From: Tricholomella constricta
Lineage: Eukaryota; Basidiomycota; Agaricomycetes; Agaricales; Lyophyllaceae
DNA length: 64,000 nt
Direction: 5' to 3'
NCBI GenBank assembly: GCA_013368375.1
Contig: JAACJP010000020.1
Location: forward strand, 62,001-126,000
Part shown: in pieces, positions 59,840-64,000 of the stretch
Layout: every line of letters begins with the position of its first letter
How positions within the stretch are numbered: position 1 is the stretch's first letter
Made by a program: the position numbers and the translations under genes
Notes under the pieces: model-generated
The model's database searches: none
What the model saw: the letters and a program-made list of their open reading frames with translations, nothing else
What the model was told of the DNA's origin: nothing

Positions 59840-60655
59840 CTAAGGACAGCAAAGATCAATCAGCGGCAATACATACTGGTATAGTCATGTTGAAACTTAC
59901 CTACAAATCAAATCAAGATTGAGAACTAACCTAAAGTAATTCAAGTCAACATTGGAATGAAGAGGACAGTTATGGCAAGGCTTACCGAGGGCAACGGCGG
60001 GCAGAGCAGACAATAATGAGCAGGTGACGGGCAAGGAGGAGCCTGCAAAATAGCGTACAGAAACATTAACAGGTGATAAGTACACAAAGAAGAAGATACT
60101 CACTTTAAACAGGGATTGCGGCAGGGCGACGAGCAGGGAAGGGAACGAGCAGGGAGGGCGACGAGCAACCTGGAAAACAAGAATTAGCCAGAGGTGTACT
60201 CGATAAAGAAAAGACTTACATGGACATGGACACGAGCAGGGAGGGCGACGGGCAGGGAGAGAGGGCGACGAGCAGGGAGGGCGACGAGCAACCTGGAAAA
60301 CAAGAATTAGCCAGAGGTGTATTAGACAAAGACGGGACTTACATGGACATGGACACGAGCAGGGAGCGCGACGGGCAGGGAGCGCAATGGGCAGGGACAG
60401 GACGATGGGCAGCGAGGGCGATGAGCAGGGAGGGCGACGGGCAGGGAGGGCGACGGGCAGGGAGGGCGACGAGCAACCTGGAAAACAAGAATTAGCCAGA
60501 GGTGTACTAGACAAAGACGGGACTTACATGGGCGCAGGCGACGACAACGAGCAGAAGAAGATGAGAGTGGGGCAGGTGGGCAGTGTACAGAATTGTCAGC
60601 AGGTGGTAGAAAACATATGAATGGAAAAAAAAAAACTTACAAGAGGCAGAAGGGG
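59840..60655 (-). repeat. Tandem exon-intron modules, GGGCGACGAGCAG-rich
   Basis: On the minus strand, CTGCTCGTCGCCCTCC-type blocks alternate with intron-like segments having GTAAGT/GTGAGT starts and CAG ends. A 50-nt intron-like segment is present three times (60170-60219, 60293-60342, 60478-60527), each flanked by CGTCGCC-type exon sequence and CATGTCCAT or CATG at the donor side. The open minus-strand frame across the region (59897-60514) gives Pro/Ser/Cys-rich low complexity and includes the introns, so it is not a credible protein. It is perhaps a spliced noncoding or low-complexity transcript. Confidence 0.6.
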
Positions 60656-60663
60656 CGGGCGAC

Positions 60664-61184
60664 GACGAGCAGAGGGCAGGCGACGACGAGCAGAGGCCAA
60701 CAGACGACGAGCAGAGAGGGCCGAGACGACGAGCAGAGGGGCAGGTGATGAGATGGTGGAAGAACGGGAAAGAAAACAATAATTACAAGTGCACGCTCTT
60801 GCAGGGGGGATGTTTAGGGCAGGCCATAGCCACCCGTTACATAAACTGTACAGTTGCGGAACTTGCCGCACTTTGACCTGCGGATGAGCAAGAGCCCGTC
60901 AACCGGATGCAAGGCACGTGCACTGGTCTGGGCCACATCCGGTTGACGGGCTCTTGCTCGTCCGAACCCAGGCCAAAGCGCGGCAAATTCCGCGACTGTA
61001 CAGTTTATGTAACGGGTGGCTATGGCCTGCCCTAAACATCCCCCCTGCAAGAGCGTGCACTTGTAATTATTGTTTTCTTTCCCGTTCTTCCACCATCTCA
61101 TCACCTGCCCCTCTGCTCGTCGTCTCGGCCCTCTCTGCTCGTCGTCTGTTGGCCTCTGCTCGTCGTCGCCTGCCCTCTGCTCAT
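60664..61184. repeat. 246-bp inverted repeat with 26-bp spacer
   Basis: Left arm about 60664-60909 and right arm about 60936-61184 are reverse complements. The outer ~190 bp are nearly identical and the inner ~50 bp more diverged (for example GGCAAGTTCCGCAACTG versus GGCAAATTCCGCGACTG). The arms include TAACGGGTGGCTATGGCCTG and a CTGCTCGTCGTC block. Splice-like GTAAGTTTTTT follows each arm outward (60641-60630 on minus, 61216 on plus), so two related transcription units may diverge from the centre. Confidence 0.85.
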
Positions 61185-62232
61185 CGTTACACCCTCTCTG
61201 CTCCTCGTCGTCGCGGTAAGTTTTTTTTTTATTCGTTTCCTTCGTCTCCTGTTGATGCACGCTATTTTCCAGGCTGCTCGTCACCCTCTCCCCATCGCGA
61301 TTGCCGTTGCCCTGCTCGTCATCGCCGCCCGCCCCCCAGGTAAGCATTCCCCCGTTCTCATTATGTTCCCGACAATTCTGAACGCCTTTCTCAGGCTCGT
61401 CACCCTCCCCGCCCATCGCCTTCCCCGCCCATCGCCCTCTCTGCCTGCCTGCAGCTGTGTTTGCTTCCCCCCAAGTAAGTATCTCATTCATCCATCTACC
61501 ACCTACTGACAAGTTTGCATGGATACCCGTCGACTTCGCTGCCCATTGCCGGCCGGCCCCCCTCTGCTCGTCATCGTCGGCCACGGTGCTCGTCATCATT
61601 ACCCCCCTCCCCCCTGTTCATCGTCATTGCCTGCCCTACGTATGTGCCAGCTGTGAGTGCTGCCCCACTGGTAAGTCTCGTCCATTTTATGTTTTTACGC
61701 GCTTCTGACAACCCCGCCTGCCGTTTTCAGGTAAAGTCAACCCAATTTCTGTACCCCGTCGTCGCCTGCCTCGTCATCACTTGCCCTCTGTGCTGAAAGC
61801 TGTGTGCTCTGCCCTGGGGCCTTCTGGTAGTTTCCTTGTGTTGACCGCTTTCGTCGTATATTACATGAGCCAGGTTACCTTTACGCAATGTAGACCATTA
61901 TTACTTTGAATTTGGACACATTGGATAGAATAGAATAGTTCGTTATAATGATTGTAAGTTTGATTGAATCAGCCTGAATTGACGACAATATTACACATAT
62001 AAATAAGACTGAAGTTATGAGTTCCAAATAATTGCCTTCATATATATGTAAACAGTACTTACTGACAGTTGTATTCCCGGATTGATGGATTTCAAGACTA
62101 ATCTTGTGCGGTTTAGATCTTGCTTGTAAGGCCAATCTGACATTTTCGCTTTCAATAAGTATGTTACAAGTTGTTCATTCTACGTCTACGTGTTCTAACA
62201 AATGTATCGTCCCTTTGTAGTTGAAACTACCA
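61185..62232 (+). other. Divergent copy of the CTGCTCGTCG module region, then AT-rich spacer
   Basis: From 61185 to about 61800 the plus strand shows the same style as 59840-60655: short CTGCTCGTCATCG-type blocks separated by GTAAG...CAG segments (61216-61272, 61339-61393, 61473 onward, 61670-61731). From 61800 to 62232 it is AT-rich, with no gene, and ends in TTTGTAG, a possible acceptor just before the next ATG. Confidence 0.5.
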
Positions 62233-64000
62233 ATGCGTACTACTCGTTCGAAACCATCGGGTACATTTCATCAGCTGCCTCTGGGTAGTCGGTCATCAGG
62301 CAAACGCAAAAAACCTGATACTCCGCACTCTGCCTCATCGTTAGCTACTGCCGGTCTGGAAAATGCGTTGAATGCAGCATTTGGTGCCAACTCTGCACCT
62401 CCTGAGAATGCAGCATTTGCGCCAGGGAATTCGGAGACAGCACTCGAGACTCCTGCTATTCCTGACACATCTGGCAGCACCAATTCCCTTCCACCTGATG
62501 CTCAGAGTATTCCTGACGCATCTTCTGCTACCGACACTCCTTCTCATCCATGCTCGCCTCCAAATGCGGCTGCGTCTGTGTTGGCCCCTTCCTTGGACCG
62601 TCCACGTCCACGTCATTTGAAGACCTACAGATCCTCTGCACTACGCGACAACGACGATAATCAGTTCATTTCTAATCGGGTATGGGGATCCGGGTTGAAG
62701 GACACGTTTGGATCCATTGATGAGGTCGAGTTACAAGAGCCCAGTTCTCCGTTGACCCTGATGCTCCCTGCCGAATTGGAGCTTGACGACGAACTCAACA
62801 ATTATGATATAGATGGCAATGGTGGCGGCGGGGATGTAGATGGTATGAGTGGTGGCGACAAGGATAGTGCAGAGCATCAGAATGAGGGTGGCGGAAATGA
62901 GGGTGGCGGGAATGAGGGTGACGGGAATGAGGGTGGCGGGAATGAGGGTGGCAGGGATGACGGTGGTGGAAATGAGAGTGGCGGGGATGATGGTGGCAGG
63001 GATGAGGGTGGCAGGGATGAGGATGGCGGGGATGAGAATAGTGGCGGCAGAGGTCAGGGTAGTGGTGGCGAAGGCAAGGGCACAGGTGGTGGAGATGAGG
63101 ACTCTGCCAGCGGTGAAAACAATGATGAGGAGGAATGGGGAGGCATCGCAGATTCTTCCTCACTGGAGAGCCCCGCGCCGGAGAGTGATCTTAGTGCATC
63201 AGACTTTGAGGAGGCGGCAGCATTGCAAACAGCTGCTCTTGCTCGTGAACGCAAACGCGGACGCGTGACAACCCCCACCATCGAAGAACAGGACCAAGAA
63301 GACGAGGAAGCATTCCTGAAGGAGGCAAATATGTCTCCTGAACGCTTGACTGCTCAACAGAAAGGCAAGCAGCGGGCTCAGTCTCAGATTGCTCTGCAGG
63401 CACCTGATGACGAGCAGGGAGGCAGGGATAGTATCAGAGAGGGAGAAGTAGAGGGAGAGGGATGGGACAGGGCAGGAGGGAACAGTGACCGAGGGGAGGG
63501 TGATCTCACCTCTGGTCCTCTGCCCAAAGAAGCAGTCGCTGCTGCGTTGGCGAGTTACCAGGTCTACCGCGACAGCCTGGAAGAGCTTTCTGTCAAGTAC
63601 AGAAAGTCAGTGCTTGTTTTACAGCGAGCTGTGGGCGAGGACGTGAAGCGTCCTCGCCGTCTAAATCCTTGGAACGCGTTTCAAGCCTGGTACGGCGAGC
63701 ATGGGAAGACAAAGCGCAGCGATGATGGTACATTTTTCAGAACCTTTAGGCTTCGCCGTCACTAACACGAATACGCTACAGTCACAGCACGCGACTGGCA
63801 GTCTTTTGTCAAAGAGGAGTACAACAAGCACCTCCAAGAACTCGATGGCTCGCACGGTGCCGATGCACGGGAAGCACACTTCAAGGAGCAGTTAGACTGG
63901 TACAAGGAGCGTCTGTCTGTCTATGTTGAAGGTAAACGGGATACAGGGAATTTTAAGGCAGTTATGAGCCGGATACTTGAACCGTTCATCAACTTGGTAA
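62233..64000 (+). CDS. Gly/Asp-rich hypothetical protein, runs off the window
   Basis: The start at 62233 (MRTTRSKPSGTFHQ) has CCA ATG context; an in-frame upstream ATG at 62221 adds only four residues. The N-terminus is Ala/Ser/Pro-rich; the middle has an imperfect 15-bp repeat encoding NEGGG/DGGRD units (62880-63080), then acidic stretches, a coiled-coil-like segment (AALASYQVYRDSLEELSVKYRKS), and NPWNAFQAWYGEHGKTKRSDD. An intron at 63728-63781 (GTACAT...ACAG) joins exon 2, VTARDWQSFVKEEYNKHLQEL, continuing past 64000. The NPWNAFQAW-type segment gives the impression of a DNA- or protein-binding helical domain, but no family is recognised. The 3' end is outside the window. Confidence 0.7.

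Noticed and set aside
59897..60514. 205-residue Pro/Ser/Cys-rich minus-strand protein
   Set aside because: The frame runs through intron-like GTAAGT...CAG segments and repeats them three times; more likely spliced or noncoding.
1..64000. CRISPR array
   Set aside because: Tandem repeats here have no uniform unique spacers, and the sequence is eukaryotic in gene structure.

Overview
The window looks like an accessory, transposon-packed stretch of a mushroom-forming basidiomycete (Agaricomycetes). The reasons are short GT-AG introns of about 50 nt, two KDZ-superfamily transposases with fungal cysteine-cluster N-termini, a Tad-like LINE, several Ty3/gypsy elements with chromodomains, a Ty1/copia element, and large proline- or acid-rich hypothetical genes. 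No rRNA, tRNA, CRISPR or ordinary housekeeping cluster was seen. The only gene resembling a cellular factor is a divergent Spt5-like multi-KOW protein. The species cannot be named from this sequence.

Layout, left half. Positions 1-30400 look like a KDZ transposon territory with associated genes: a proline-rich Cys-cluster gene (413-2982, split by a solo LTR with a GCCAG target duplication), a divergent minus-strand gene with 28-residue acidic repeats (3152-5756), the KDZ transposase itself (6024-9816, CxC2 type, one C-terminal frameshift), and an unknown gene (9942-28838) ending in repeated DFDF motifs. A Tad-like LINE (10462-27175, minus strand, 11-bp target duplication) sits in that last gene. 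A young Ty3/gypsy element (gypsy-1, 10843-21143, nearly identical LTRs, CATGT duplication) sits in the LINE 3' UTR. Removing both restores an uninterrupted reading frame. A 109-bp tandem array and degenerate subterminal-type repeats follow (28839-30384).

Layout, middle. At 30385-31899 there is a lone gypsy gag (minus). At 32700-33810 lies the 3' end of an element 'A' with PPT and LTR. Next come a gypsy-2 gag fragment, 1.3 kb of GTC/GTG-rich satellite, an inverted CpG-decayed gypsy-2 copy (35618-40082), a second gypsy-2 copy on the plus strand (40083-43902), and the 5' part of element 'B' (43903-47852), which has the same LTR as A. A copia element follows (about 47853-50674), truncated inside its integrase.

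Layout, right. A noncoding stretch with 85-bp tandem repeats (50675-52330) leads to a second KDZ transposase (minus, 52335-55846, CxC1 type), the Spt5-like gene (minus, 57155 to about 59700), a region with triplicated intron-containing modules and a 246-bp inverted repeat (59840-61800), and a gly/acid-rich gene that runs off the window (62233 onward).

The most interesting signals are in gypsy-1 and B. In both, Gag-protease and the downstream pol frame are in the same phase and separated by one UGA. In gypsy-1 it is followed by CUA, a known leaky readthrough context, and by an 8-bp hairpin. In B it is UGA CUC inside a hairpin, with the same Leu-Pro-Arg codons after the stop. Gypsy-1 also carries a 764-codon third ORF after integrase, directly behind a strong splice-acceptor-like sequence, in the position of a retroviral env but without membrane features.
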